A DNA stretch of 64,000 nucleotides from Algihabitans albus (GCF_003572205.1 NZ_QXNY01000005.1:310001-374000); one strand, 5' to 3'. Shown: positions 8,364 to 17,757, counted from the stretch's first letter. Program-made: numbers and translations. The notes: generated from the letters alone by a model not told the origin.

Positions 8364-10774
8364 GCCCGCATCCGCGCGCCGTCGGGATCGAAGGGCGACG
8401 CGGACGTCAGGCGGGCCGGGCGGCGTTCGCCCAGGATCTCCACCTCGAAGGCCGCGCCATCTGTCGCCCGCTCGGCCGGGACGTAGGCCAATGCGATCGA
8501 CTGCCCGACGGAGTGGCCGTAGCCGCCCGAGGTTACGTTGCCGACGACTTTGCCGTCCTGCCAGACCGCCTCGTCGCCCCAGGCATCGGCTTCCTCCGTA
8601 TCCACCAGCAGGGTGACCAGCCGGCGCTTTGGGCCCTCGGTCTTGACGCGTTCGGCGGCGGCGCGGCCGATGAAGTCGCCTTTGTTCAGCGCCACGAAGC
8701 GGCCGAGGCCGGCCTCGTAGGGCTCGTCGTCGACCGAATACTCGCGCAGCCAGCCGCCGTAGCCCTTTTCCAGCCGCATGGAGTCCAGTGCGCGACTGCC
8801 GAAGAGCCTCAGGCCCAAGTCTTCGCCCTGACGGCGCAACTCGGCCAGCAACCGGGGCTGATCTTCCGGCGCGACCCAGAGTTCGTAGCCCAGATCTCCG
8901 GTGAAGGAGATCCGGCCGACCTGGGTCGATACGCCGGCGACTCGCATGCGGGCGAAGGAGAGGAAGGGGAACGCGTTGGCGGAGACGTCGCCCTCGGCCA
9001 GCCGGCTGAGCAGCTCGCGCGACTTCGGCCCGGCGATCATGAACCCGACGAGGTGGTCTCCCTGTGCCTCGACTGTCACTTGCGCCCCGTTCATCTGGCT
9101 TTCGAACCAGCGCAGATGGAAGCCCTCGGAAGGGCCCGAGCCGAAGATGTGGAAGGTCTCCTCGTCGGCGCGGGCGACCGTGAAGTCGCCGCGCAGCCGC
9201 CCGTCCGGCGCCAGCATCGGCGTCAGGGCGATGCGTCCCGTCTTCGGCAGTCGTCCCGCCAAGAGGCGGTCGAGCCAGGCTTCCGCGTCCTCGCCCGTGA
9301 CTTGGTACTTGGCGAAGCCCGAGGTTTCGAACAGGCCGACGCCATCGCGGCAGGCCCGTACCTCGGCGCCGACCGGATCGAAGGCGTTGGAACGGCGGAA
9401 GCTCGGGATTTCCGATTGTCCCGGCCCCTCCGGCGAGAACCACAAGGCCTGCTCCAGTCCGTAGGTCGCGCCCCAGACGGCGGCTGCGGCCGAAAGCTCG
9501 CCATAGACCGGCGTCGTTCGCCGCGCGCGGCCAGCCGGCAGCTCCTCGTTGGGGAAGGTGATGCTGAAGCGGCGGGCGTAGTTCTCCTGCACCTTGGCAT
9601 GGGTGTAGGCGGTATCGGCCCAGGCGCCGAAGCGGGCGTTGTCCATCGCGAAGACGTCCATGCCCGGATCGCCCTCGACCATCCAGTTGGCGAGCGTCAG
9701 ACCGACGCCGCCGCCCTGGCTGAAGCCGGCCATCACACCGGTCGCCAGCCAGTAGCCGGGCAGGCCGCGCACCGGCCCGATCACCGGGTTGCCGTCGGGT
9801 GCGAAGACGAAGGGGCCGTTGATCGTCCGTTTGATCCCGGCGTTGCCCAGGGCGGGAAAGTGCTCGAAGGCCACCTCCAGGCTGGGGGCGATGCGGTCCA
9901 GATCCGGCTGCAGCAGCTCGTGACCGAAGTCCGGGGGCGTCCGTTCCGGCGACCAGGGCACGCCAGCCCGCTCGTAGGTGCCGAGCACCATGCCGCGGCC
10001 TTCCTGGCGCATGTAGGCCTCGCCCTCGAAGTCGATGCAGTGGGCGAGCTCGCGGCCGTGCGCCACCACTTCGGGCATCTCGTCGGTGACGATGTACTGA
10101 TGCTCCATGGCCAGCAGGGGCAGCTCCAACCCGACCATGCGGCCGAGCTCGCGCGCCCAGAGGCCGCCGGCGTTCACCACCTGCTCGGCATGGATCGTGC
10201 CCTTCTCGGTGACCACCAGCCAGCCGCCCTCCGGGGCGGGGGACAGCTCGATCACCGGCGTGTGGCGGTAGATCTCGGCGCCCTGGAGGCGGGCGGCCTT
10301 GGCGTAGGCGTTGGTGACGCCGGAGGGATCGACATGGCCTTCGTTGGCGTCATAGAGCGCGCCCAGAAAGTGGCGTTTGTCCATGATGGGGAAGATCGTC
10401 TCGGCCTCGTCGAGCGAGATGAACTCGGTCTCCAGGCCGAGCAGGCGGTTTTTCGACTGGGCGACCTTCAGGTAGTCGAGCCGCTCGGATGTGCCGGCCA
10501 GCATGATGCCGCCGGTCAGGTGGATGCCGCAGGACTGGCCCGAAATCTCCTCCAGTTCGCGGTAGAGATTGATCGTGTAGCTCTGCAGCTTGGCGACGTT
10601 GGGATCGCTGTTGAGGGTGTGCATGCCGCCCGCGGCATGCCAGGTGGAGCCGGAGGTCAGCTCGCTGCGCTCGATCAGCACCACGTCGTGCCAGCCGGCC
10701 TTGGTCAGATGATAGAGCACCGAGGCGCCCACCACGCCGCCGCCGATCACGGCTGCCTGCACCCTGTCCTTCAT
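8360..10774 (-). CDS. FAD-dependent oxidoreductase with GcvT-like C-terminal domain (dimethylglycine dehydrogenase-like)
   Basis: An 804-residue two-domain enzyme. The N-terminal half is a DAO-type FAD domain with the dinucleotide motif VIGGGVVGAS (about residues 9-18) and the motif GSTWHAAGG (about 42-50), whose histidine position carries covalent FAD in characterised dimethylglycine dehydrogenases. The C-terminal half has the GcvT/aminomethyltransferase fold (FRRSNAFD, GLFETSGFAKY, GDLGYELWV, LEKGYGGW) that binds tetrahydrofolate. Expected chemistry is oxidative demethylation of an N-methylated amine or amino acid with transfer of the one-carbon unit to folate. The substrate (dimethylglycine, sarcosine or other) cannot be fixed from sequence. 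A paralogue lies at 13152-15605. Confidence 0.88.
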   Translation of the reverse strand: MKDRVQAAVIGGGVVGASVLYHLTKAGWHDVVLIERSELTSGSTWHAAGGMHTLNSDPNVAKLQSYTINLYRELEEISGQSCGIHLTGGIMLAGTSERLDYLKVAQSKNRLLGLETEFISLDEAETIFPIMDKRHFLGALYDANEGHVDPSGVTNAYAKAARLQGAEIYRHTPVIELSPAPEGGWLVVTEKGTIHAEQVVNAGGLWARELGRMVGLELPLLAMEHQYIVTDEMPEVVAHGRELAHCIDFEGEAYMRQEGRGMVLGTYERAGVPWSPERTPPDFGHELLQPDLDRIAPSLEVAFEHFPALGNAGIKRTINGPFVFAPDGNPVIGPVRGLPGYWLATGVMAGFSQGGGVGLTLANWMVEGDPGMDVFAMDNARFGAWADTAYTHAKVQENYARRFSITFPNEELPAGRARRTTPVYGELSAAAAVWGATYGLEQALWFSPEGPGQSEIPSFRRSNAFDPVGAEVRACRDGVGLFETSGFAKYQVTGEDAEAWLDRLLAGRLPKTGRIALTPMLAPDGRLRGDFTVARADEETFHIFGSGPSEGFHLRWFESQMNGAQVTVEAQGDHLVGFMIAGPKSRELLSRLAEGDVSANAFPFLSFARMRVAGVSTQVGRISFTGDLGYELWVAPEDQPRLLAELRRQGEDLGLRLFGSRALDSMRLEKGYGGWLREYSVDDEPYEAGLGRFVALNKGDFIGRAAAERVKTEGPKRRLVTLLVDTEEADAWGDEAVWQDGKVVGNVTSGGYGHSVGQSIALAYVPAERATDGAAFEVEILGERRPARLTSASPFDPDGARMRA

Positions 10775-10984
10775 CGGCCATCGCCCTTTCCGCCAGACTT
10801 CTCGACAAGATTAAAGCCTGGCGCGCGAGACGGTGACGGACAAACGCCGTTTCGGATCTTTCTTGCGACATCCGGCGGCAATGCCCGCGTTGAGTCGAGG
10901 CGCGATTCGATCCCTGCCGCCGCCGCGTGTATGGTTCGGCCTGCACCGTTGCCGAGTATTGGCCGGCGCCAAGGAGGACCGACG

Positions 10985-11623
10985 ATGGACGAGCGATCGA
11001 AAGCAGAAGAGCAATTGGACCGAATCCGCCGGAATGCCGACGGTCCGGAGGCTGCGCGCAAACTCTATGACGAGTGGGCGCAGGGCTATGATGCCGACCT
11101 CACCGGGATGCACGGCTATGTCGCGCCGCAAGCCACCGCCCATGCGCTGGCGGAGCTCATGCCCGACCGGTCCGCACCGATTCTCGACGTCGGGTGCGGC
11201 ACGGGACTGGTGGGGCAAGCCCTGGCCGACAGCGGATGCAGTTGCATCGACGGGATCGATATCTCCGCCGAAATGCTGGCCGAGGCTGGAAAGAAGGGCG
11301 TCTACCGAGCGCTCTGGTCCGAGAACCTTCTAGAGGGTACCTCGGCCGACGCCGACAGTTACGCAGCCGTGATCGGGGTCGGCGTGTTCTCACGCCAACT
11401 TCTGCCGCCCCCCGTCTTCGATGAGTTGATTCGGCTGGTCCGGCCGGGCGGCCATTTCGCGCTGGTGGTCCGTGGCGACCAGTTCGAATCGGAAGGATTC
11501 GCTGCCAAGATGCGGGACCTCTCCGCAGCCGGGCACTGGCAGGTCCTGGCCCACGAAAACGTGCCCTATCTCGATACGCTCGGCGAGCGCGGCGACTTGA
11601 TCCTGTCCACCGCTTGCGATTGA
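10985..11623 (+). CDS. Class I SAM-dependent methyltransferase
   Basis: A 212-residue methyltransferase with the SAM-binding motif ILDVGCGTGL at about residues 66-75, an acidic end of strand 2 (IDGIDIS) and the post-motif LVRPGGHFAL. The N-terminus (ARKLYDEWAQGYDADL) resembles Williams-Beuren-type and related small-molecule methyltransferases. The ATG at 10985 is preceded by AAGGAGGACC. It sits between the two dimethylglycine-dehydrogenase-like genes, divergent from the first, but a link to methylamine metabolism is only contextual. The acceptor is unknown. Confidence 0.85.
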   Translation: MDERSKAEEQLDRIRRNADGPEAARKLYDEWAQGYDADLTGMHGYVAPQATAHALAELMPDRSAPILDVGCGTGLVGQALADSGCSCIDGIDISAEMLAEAGKKGVYRALWSENLLEGTSADADSYAAVIGVGVFSRQLLPPPVFDELIRLVRPGGHFALVVRGDQFESEGFAAKMRDLSAAGHWQVLAHENVPYLDTLGERGDLILSTACD

Positions 11624-11717
11624 CGTCCGGTCGAATCTCGCCCCGGCGCCTTGCCGTTGGCACCTTGGCGATCCCCCGGTATCGCTTTTGCTCTTTCGAA
11701 GATCCGTCATTCCCCTC

Positions 11718-13100
11718 ATGACCCGTCACGTTCCGCAGCCGCGCGCCCTCGTTCTGGTCGGTCGCAAAGAGCAGATCGCTCACCCGGCGGTCGGCGCAGC
11801 ACGGGAAGTTCTGCAAAGCGACGGCTATGCGATTTCCGTCTGCAGTCTCGAAGACTGGCTGCAGGCGGACCCGTCGGGTGACGGGAACGCGATGGCCTTG
11901 GTGGTGGCCGCAGGCGGCGACGGTTCGGTCCGAGAAGCCGCCGCCATCGCCTGCGCGGCGGCGGCTCCCTTGGCGATCCTGCCGCTCGGCACGGCCAACG
12001 ACCTGGCGCGTACGCTGGGCATTCCACTCGAGGCCGAGCGGGCGGTCGAGCTGCTGCGGACCGGTCGACGCCGGTCGATCGACCTGGGCCGCTGCAACGG
12101 CAAGATCTTCTGCAATGTCGCCAGTCTCGGTCTCAGCGCCAAGGTCGCGCGCCGCCTTACGGGCGAGCGAAAAAGGCGTTGGGGTCCGCTCGCCTATGCA
12201 CGCGAGGCCTTCGATGCTCTTCGCACCTTCCGAAGCCTCCCCGTACGCCTGGATCTCGACGGCCGGACCCTGTCGCTTCGGGCCCTGCAGGTCGGTGTCG
12301 CCAGTGGTGAGAGCCAGGGTGGAGGTGCGAGGGTGACGCCAGACGCGCAGATCGACGATGGGAATCTGCGCGTCTACGTGCTGGAGCCGCAGAAGCCTCT
12401 ACGCTTGCTGATCATGGCGCTGTCCTTGAAGCTGGGAGCTCACAATCTCTTCGACGGCGCCCACTTCTTTTCGGCGCAGCGCGTGCGGCTCGAGACCGCG
12501 CGGCCGCAAGAGATCAATGTCGACGGGGATCTTTTGGCGAGGACGCCGGCGGACGTGACCCTTATACCCGGTGCCATCGAAGTGCTGGTGCCGGAGTTCA
12601 CACTGCAAGACCCCGGAGGGCGCATGAGCGACGAGGAAACGAAGGGTTTGTTGCGCAGCGATGCGGAAGTGTCTTTGGCCGAGTTGCTCGAGGTCCTGAT
12701 CGGTGCTGCCGAAACCCACGCGCGCGGCGCGGAGCGCGTGAGCGGCACGGCCGTCGAAGAGACGCTGCGGGCTTGTGCGGAAGGCCGCCGGACTGATGCA
12801 GATCGCCTGCTGGCAGCCGGTCGGCAGGACGGCGAAATGACGGTGGAGCCGGATCCCGACCGAATGACGGTCGAAGGTGTGCTTCAAGGTGTGCGGGCGG
12901 CGCTGAGCCCGAGCGCGCTCGAAACGACCTTTCAAGAAAGCGAAGCGGCGGAGAACCGCGTCGCCGAAGCGCTCGATGCGGCCCGTGGTCACCGTCAGTC
13001 CGACGCGATCGCCCGGCAGCTTGCGAAGCTTTCGACCGAGACATCCGAGATCGGCGCGCGGCTGGCAAAGGCCAGAGCGGAGGCGAATTCCGACGCGTGA
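11718..13100 (+). CDS. Diacylglycerol-kinase-like lipid kinase with C-terminal helical (DUF2383-like) extension
   Basis: A 460-residue protein. Residues 1 to about 300 are a DAGK/YegS-type lipid kinase: AAGGDGSV (64-71) and LPLGTANDLAR (88-98) form the nucleotide site, and INVDGDLL near 270 is the late family motif. The remaining 150 residues are helical, acidic and Ala/Glu-rich (LLEVLIGAAETHARGAE; VEETLRACAEGRRTDADRLL; LEEV-like repeats). They resemble the ferritin-like DUF2383/PA2169 pattern. YegS proteins are usually near 300 residues, so this is an unusual fusion. The start at 11718 is chosen over 11688 because conserved sequence begins just after it. Lipid substrate and role of the tail are unknown. 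Confidence 0.82.
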   Translation: MTRHVPQPRALVLVGRKEQIAHPAVGAAREVLQSDGYAISVCSLEDWLQADPSGDGNAMALVVAAGGDGSVREAAAIACAAAAPLAILPLGTANDLARTLGIPLEAERAVELLRTGRRRSIDLGRCNGKIFCNVASLGLSAKVARRLTGERKRRWGPLAYAREAFDALRTFRSLPVRLDLDGRTLSLRALQVGVASGESQGGGARVTPDAQIDDGNLRVYVLEPQKPLRLLIMALSLKLGAHNLFDGAHFFSAQRVRLETARPQEINVDGDLLARTPADVTLIPGAIEVLVPEFTLQDPGGRMSDEETKGLLRSDAEVSLAELLEVLIGAAETHARGAERVSGTAVEETLRACAEGRRTDADRLLAAGRQDGEMTVEPDPDRMTVEGVLQGVRAALSPSALETTFQESEAAENRVAEALDAARGHRQSDAIARQLAKLSTETSEIGARLAKARAEANSDA

Positions 13101-13151
13101 CGCCGTGAAGAATCGCCCGGCCGGGGCCGATGGCGCCCCGCTCGCGGAGCC

Positions 13152-15605
13152 TTAAGCTCGCAGCCGCGCGTTTTCCGGATCCCAGGGGCTCTCGGCGATG
13201 ACGCGGGCTGGGAAGCGCTCGCTCAAGACCTCGATCTCCAGGGCCGTGCCGATCTCCGCCACCTCCGGCCGGACGTAGGCCATCGCCAAGGTCTTGCCGA
13301 GATTGTGCGCGTAGATGCCGCTGGTCGCGCGGCCGATCATCCGGCCATCGGCGTAGAGCGGTTCGTTGCCGTAGGGATCGGCCAGGGGCCGCCCCTCGCG
13401 CCCTTCGATCTCCACCTCCAGGGTGACAAAGCGCTGCGGCACGCCCTCCTGCTGCTGGCGCACCAAGGCGTCGCGGCCGACGAAGTCACCCTTGTTGAGG
13501 CGCACGAAACGGTCCAGTCCCGCTTCGAAAACCGAGTACTCGCGGGTCAGGTCCTTGCCCCACATGCGATAGGACTTCTCGATCCGCAGCACGTCCATGG
13601 CTCGCATGCCGACCAAGCCAAGGCCGTGGGCGGCGCCGGCCTGCATCAGCGCATCGTAGATCGCATGCTGGTACTCGATGGGATGGTGCAGCTCCCAGCC
13701 CAGTTCGCCGACGAAGTTGACGCGCAAGGCGCGGACGTCGCCGGCCACGCCGATGGCGATCTCCTGCATCGACAGCCAGGGGAAAGCGGCGTTGGAGATA
13801 TCGCTGTCGGTCACCTGCTCCAGCACCTTGCGGGCGTTGGGGCCCGCCAGCACGAAGACGCCGCGATGCAGGGTGACGTCCTCCAACTGCACGGAGCCGT
13901 CGCCCGGCAGGGCCTTCCAAAGAAAGTCCCAGTCGAAGCGGTTGGCGGCGCCCGAGGAGATCAGGTAGTAGCGCTGCTCGCCCAGCTTGGTGATGGTGAA
14001 CTCGCTGCGGATCCCGCCATGCTTGGTCAGCGCATGGCTGAGACTCATGCGTCCGATCTTCTTGGGAATGACATTGGCGACCAGGCGGTCCAGGTAGGCT
14101 TCCGCGCCGGGGCCGGAGACTTCGTATTTGGAGAAGCTGGTCAGGTCGATCAGACCACAGGTCTCGCGCATCAGTTTCGCCTCGCGGCTGACCGAGTCGA
14201 AATAGTTGCTGCGGCGGAAGGACCAGACGTCCTTGCGCTCCACGCCTTCGGGGGCGAACCAATTGGGCCGTTCCCAGCCGAAGCGCTGGCCCCAGACCGC
14301 TCCCGCGCGATCCAGCTTGTCGTGCACCGGGCTGGTTTTAGCTGGGCGGCCGGCGGGCCGCTCTTCGTCCGGATAGTGAACGACGAAGACGTGCTCGTAG
14401 GCTTCCTCGTTCTTGATCTTGACGTACTGCTTGTTGGCGTAGGCGCCGTAGCGGCGGGGGTCGACGTCCAGCAGGTCGACGGAGGGTTCGCCCTCGACGA
14501 TCCACTCGGCCAGATAGCGGCCGGACCCGCCGGCCGCCGTGATCCCGAAGGAGTGACCCTCGTTGAGCCAGAGGTTCCTGACGCCCCAGGCCGGTCCGAC
14601 CAGCGGGCTGCCGTCGGGCGTGTAGGAGATCGGGCCGTTGACGATGTCCTTGATGCCGACCTCGGCGAAGATCGGCACGCGCCGGATCGCCGCTTCGACA
14701 TGCGGCATCAGCCGTTCCAGATCGCCGGGGAAGAGATCCTGGCCGAAGCTGTCGGGCACGCCCTCGACAAAGCGCGCCGGCGCGCCTTTCTCGTAAGGGC
14801 CGAGGATCAGGCCCTGGCGCTCCTCGCGCATGTAGTAGCTGGCATCCGACTCGCGCAGCACCGCCATCTCCGGCAGACCCTGCTTCTGCCGCTCGACCAG
14901 CGCCGGATGCGCTTCGGTCACGATGTACTGGTGTTCGACCGGGATCGCCGGCACGTCCAGGCCGAAGAGGGCGCCGGTCTGGCGGGCGTAGTTGCCGGTG
15001 GCGCAGACGATATGCTCGCAGACGATGTCGCCCTTCGGGGTGTGGACGGTCCATTCTCCGTCCGGCTTCTGGGTCGCACCGGTGACCGGCGTCTGGCGAT
15101 AGATCTCGGCGCCACGGTTGCGCGCACCGATGGCAAGGGCGTTGGTCAGGTCGGCTGGCGCGATATGGCCGTCGTCCGGATGGTAGAGTGCGCCGACCAG
15201 ATCCTCGACTTCGCAAAGCGGCCAGAGCTTCTTCACCTCGCTCGGGCCGATCATCTCGAAGGGCACGCCGATGGTGTTGGCGGTGCCGCAGTACTTCTTG
15301 TACTCGTCCAGCCGTTCCTGATTGCAGGCGAGGCGCAGGTTGCCGGTGACATGGAAGGAGACGTTCTGTCCGGTCTCCTCCTCAAGCGTCTTGTAGAGGT
15401 CGACCGAGTACTTGTGGATCTGGCCGACGGCGTAGCTCATGTTGAAGAGCGGCAGCAGGCCGGCGGCGTGCCAGGTCGAGCCGGCGGTCAGTTCGGTGCG
15501 CTCCAGCAACACCACGTCCGACCAGCCGAGCTTGGCCAGGTGGTAGAGAGTGGAGACGCCGACGGCGCCGCCGCCGATCACCACGACACGTGCCTGAGTC
15601 TTCAT
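13152..15605 (-). CDS. FAD-dependent oxidoreductase with GcvT-like domain (dimethylglycine dehydrogenase-like), second copy
   Basis: An 817-residue paralogue of the enzyme at 8360-10774 with the same layout. It has FAD motif VIGGGAVGVS (residues 9-18), covalent-FAD-type motif AGSTWHAAGL, the substrate-domain segment GPISYTPDGSPLVGP, then the folate-binding GcvT-like half (FRRSNYFDSVS, GLIDLTSFSKYEV, GELGWELHHP, LRIEKSYRMWGKDL). Predicted role is oxidation of an N-methylated amino acid with one-carbon transfer to tetrahydrofolate. The N-terminal halves differ enough from the first copy that the two probably act on different substrates or are old duplicates. Genes encoding the electron acceptor are not seen nearby. 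Confidence 0.88.
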   Translation of the reverse strand: MKTQARVVVIGGGAVGVSTLYHLAKLGWSDVVLLERTELTAGSTWHAAGLLPLFNMSYAVGQIHKYSVDLYKTLEEETGQNVSFHVTGNLRLACNQERLDEYKKYCGTANTIGVPFEMIGPSEVKKLWPLCEVEDLVGALYHPDDGHIAPADLTNALAIGARNRGAEIYRQTPVTGATQKPDGEWTVHTPKGDIVCEHIVCATGNYARQTGALFGLDVPAIPVEHQYIVTEAHPALVERQKQGLPEMAVLRESDASYYMREERQGLILGPYEKGAPARFVEGVPDSFGQDLFPGDLERLMPHVEAAIRRVPIFAEVGIKDIVNGPISYTPDGSPLVGPAWGVRNLWLNEGHSFGITAAGGSGRYLAEWIVEGEPSVDLLDVDPRRYGAYANKQYVKIKNEEAYEHVFVVHYPDEERPAGRPAKTSPVHDKLDRAGAVWGQRFGWERPNWFAPEGVERKDVWSFRRSNYFDSVSREAKLMRETCGLIDLTSFSKYEVSGPGAEAYLDRLVANVIPKKIGRMSLSHALTKHGGIRSEFTITKLGEQRYYLISSGAANRFDWDFLWKALPGDGSVQLEDVTLHRGVFVLAGPNARKVLEQVTDSDISNAAFPWLSMQEIAIGVAGDVRALRVNFVGELGWELHHPIEYQHAIYDALMQAGAAHGLGLVGMRAMDVLRIEKSYRMWGKDLTREYSVFEAGLDRFVRLNKGDFVGRDALVRQQQEGVPQRFVTLEVEIEGREGRPLADPYGNEPLYADGRMIGRATSGIYAHNLGKTLAMAYVRPEVAEIGTALEIEVLSERFPARVIAESPWDPENARLRA

Positions 15606-15719
15606 CGCCGCACTCCGTCAACAGCCGTCGAGGCCGATCTGTTCGACCGTTGCTTCAGGATGACCAAGGTCGGCTGGCCCGGACTTGCGGATTGCGACAC
15701 GCCAGGCCGCGATAGCGAC

Positions 15720-16056
15720 AGCAGCGACGCCGTGCGAACGACCGCCTTGGCGCCGGCAGCTTTCGCGCGTTCGTAGATCGCGTCCGGGCTCGCTACGGCG
15801 ACGTAGGGACTTTGGGTGGTGCCGTCGAAGTTTTGGGTGTCGCTTCCAGCTTTTCGAGCCGGACCTCGCGGGCCGGGCCGGGCATGATCATGTCCCGACC
15901 CAGCGTCAGTTGCGTGTGGGCGCTGCCGCCGGCGCCGTTTTCCACGACCAGATGCCGCCCGAAGCCGAAGGCCTTCCAGAGCCAGCCGATCATCCTCGAG
16001 GCGCCCTCGTGGCGCAGACAGGGGATTATCGCGCCGGTCATGACGCTCTCCGTCAC
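15720..16056 (-). pseudogene. Decayed VOC/glyoxalase-family gene
   Basis: The ATG at 16056 overlaps the stop of the SDR gene (ATGA) and opens a frame with clear VOC features (IIPCLRHEGASRMIGWLWKAFGF, then HTQLTLGRDMIMPG). The frame loses similarity near 15880 and stops at 15793. A different minus frame then shows YVAVASPDAIYERAKAAGA, the expected second half of the same domain, before similarity ends near 15725. This indicates at least one frameshift and loss of the C-terminus. VOC proteins are metal-dependent lyases, isomerases or dioxygenases; this one is unlikely to be functional. Confidence 0.7.
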
Positions 16057-16736
16057 CAGCGCTCGGCCGCGGGCCTCAGATCAATCTCGAAACTCCAGGC
16101 GGCGCGGTCTTGCCGGTGCAGCTGCCAGTAGGCCTCGGCGATGGCTTCGGGAGCCAACAGCGTCGCCGGGTCGCGGCCTTCGTGACCTGCCGAGGCGATC
16201 TGACCGTCGATGACGGTGTGGGCGACGTGAATGCCCTGGGGGCCGAACTCGCGGGCCAGGGACTGGCTGAGGGCGCGTAGACCGAACTTCGACAAGGCGA
16301 AGCCCGCGAAACCGGCGCCGCCGCGCAGGGAGGCCGTGGCGCCGGTGTAGATCAGCGTCCCGCCACCTAGTTCCAGCATGCCCGGAATCGCCGCCTGCGC
16401 CGTATGCAGTCCGCCCAGGCAGATCACCCGCCAGGCCGCTTCCACCTCGGCGGGCGACAGCTCCAGCGCGCCGCCTCGGACCATCTTGCCGGCGTTGTAG
16501 ACCACCAGACGCGCCGATCCGCTCGCCTCGAACAGTGCTGTCACGCTGGTCGCGTCGGCGGCATCGCAAGCGGCCGCCTCGATGCCGGTCAGGCCGGACT
16601 CGGCGATCAGCCGCTCGACCCTGTCGCGGCTGCGCGCGGCCGCGATCACCCGCAGACCCTCGGCCGCGAAGCGTTCGCAGAGGTGCCATCCCAAGCCCGG
16701 CCCCACGCCGAGGACCACCGCCGTGTCCTGCGTCAT
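16053..16736 (-). CDS. Short-chain dehydrogenase/reductase-like protein without the catalytic Tyr
   Basis: A 227-residue Rossmann protein of the SDR superfamily. The cofactor loop is GVGPGLG (10-16), the NAG motif is at 81-83, and the usual YxxxK site reads FALSK with Phe at 146 and Lys at 150. Members of some SDR branches carry this Tyr-to-Phe change, so it may use another acid or act in a non-redox role. It is translationally coupled to the decayed VOC gene downstream. It lies divergent to the amidinotransferase-like gene. Substrate unknown. Confidence 0.8.
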   Translation of the reverse strand: MTQDTAVVLGVGPGLGWHLCERFAAEGLRVIAAARSRDRVERLIAESGLTGIEAAACDAADATSVTALFEASGSARLVVYNAGKMVRGGALELSPAEVEAAWRVICLGGLHTAQAAIPGMLELGGGTLIYTGATASLRGGAGFAGFALSKFGLRALSQSLAREFGPQGIHVAHTVIDGQIASAGHEGRDPATLLAPEAIAEAYWQLHRQDRAAWSFEIDLRPAAERW

Positions 16737-16872
16737 CGTTCTCTCCCTTGCCGACTCTTCTGTTAGCCTACAGCGCAGTAGAGCCGATCGTCATGGTTTG
16801 CCGCCATAGTCGCTGCTGTCTTCGCGGCGCGTGACGATCGGGTCTGGGACGTGTCGCGGGGAGGGGGAGCGC

Positions 16873-17757
16873 ATGGGGCATCCGGACGGACTGACGGACT
16901 GGGTCGTTCACTCGGAAACGGGAAGGTTGCGGGAGGTGCTGCTCGGCCCGCCGGATTTCTTCGAGTGGCGGCCGGTGGGCGCGATTTCGCGCGAGACCTT
17001 GCGGCGCGAGGAGCGCTTCGACCGCCAGCTCGCCATGGCCCAGCATGCCCGCATGGTGGAGGCCTACGAGGCGGCCGGCGTGACCGTGCACAGCTTGGCC
17101 GCCTGGCCGGAACTGCCCTACGCGGTCTTCGCGCGCGACTCCTCGGCCATGACGCCCTGGGGGCCGCTGATCACCCTGGTGCAGACGCCCCACCGACGCG
17201 GCGACTACGCGGTGGCGATCAAGTTCTACCAGGACCATGGCGTTCCGATCTGGAGGATGGTGACCGCCGGCCATTTCGAGGGTGGCGATCTGCAGGTGTT
17301 GGAGCCGGGGCTGGTGCTCTGCGGCTATGGCGGCGAACGCTCCGACAAGGCCGGTGCCGAGCAGGTCGCCGGCTGGTTCGAGGCGCAGGGGTGGGAGGCT
17401 GTCCTCGTTCCCTTTCCGGCGCATTTCGTTCATCTGGACGTGACCGTCGGTCCTTTGGCGGACAAGCTGATCGCCGTCTGCACGGAGGCGCACGAGCCCT
17501 GGTTTCCGGATCTGCTGAAGGCGCGCGGTTACGAGATCCTGGAGGTCAGCTACGGCGAGGCGACGCAGCTCGGCTGCAACGTGGTGGCGCTGGGCGACGA
17601 CCGGGTGCTCTCCACGGCGCGCAATACGCGCCTCAACGAACGGCTGCGCGCCCGGGGGATCGAGGTCTACGACCCCGACCTGTCCATGTTTACCCTGGGC
17701 GGCGGCGGGCCTCACTGTCTCTGTCAGGCGCTGAGGCGGGAGTCGCCAGGGGGCTGA
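16873..17757 (+). CDS. Arginine deiminase / amidinotransferase superfamily enzyme
   Basis: A 294-residue pentein-fold enzyme. The guanidine-binding acidic motif is GHFEGGDLQV near residue 135, a histidine-bearing segment HLDVTVGPL follows, and the catalytic cysteine is in the near-C-terminal motif GGGGPHCLCQ. These are the landmarks of arginine deiminase, dimethylarginine dimethylaminohydrolase and glycine amidinotransferase. Sequence alone does not separate these activities. The ATG at 16873 is preceded by GAGGGGGAG; an upstream GTG at 16831 would add 14 residues without conservation. Given the nearby methylamine-type enzymes, methylated arginine or a related guanidino compound is a plausible substrate. 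Confidence 0.8.
   Translation: MGHPDGLTDWVVHSETGRLREVLLGPPDFFEWRPVGAISRETLRREERFDRQLAMAQHARMVEAYEAAGVTVHSLAAWPELPYAVFARDSSAMTPWGPLITLVQTPHRRGDYAVAIKFYQDHGVPIWRMVTAGHFEGGDLQVLEPGLVLCGYGGERSDKAGAEQVAGWFEAQGWEAVLVPFPAHFVHLDVTVGPLADKLIAVCTEAHEPWFPDLLKARGYEILEVSYGEATQLGCNVVALGDDRVLSTARNTRLNERLRARGIEVYDPDLSMFTLGGGGPHCLCQALRRESPGG

Noticed and set aside
8264-11623. A 1119-codon plus-strand open frame
   Set aside because: All but its last 212 codons lie opposite the FAD oxidoreductase gene and have antisense-type Arg/Gly-rich content. Only the methyltransferase end from 10985 is real.
13305-15776. An 823-codon plus-strand frame
   Set aside because: It is antisense to the second FAD oxidoreductase; no known domain is readable and GC-rich codon bias explains the lack of stops.
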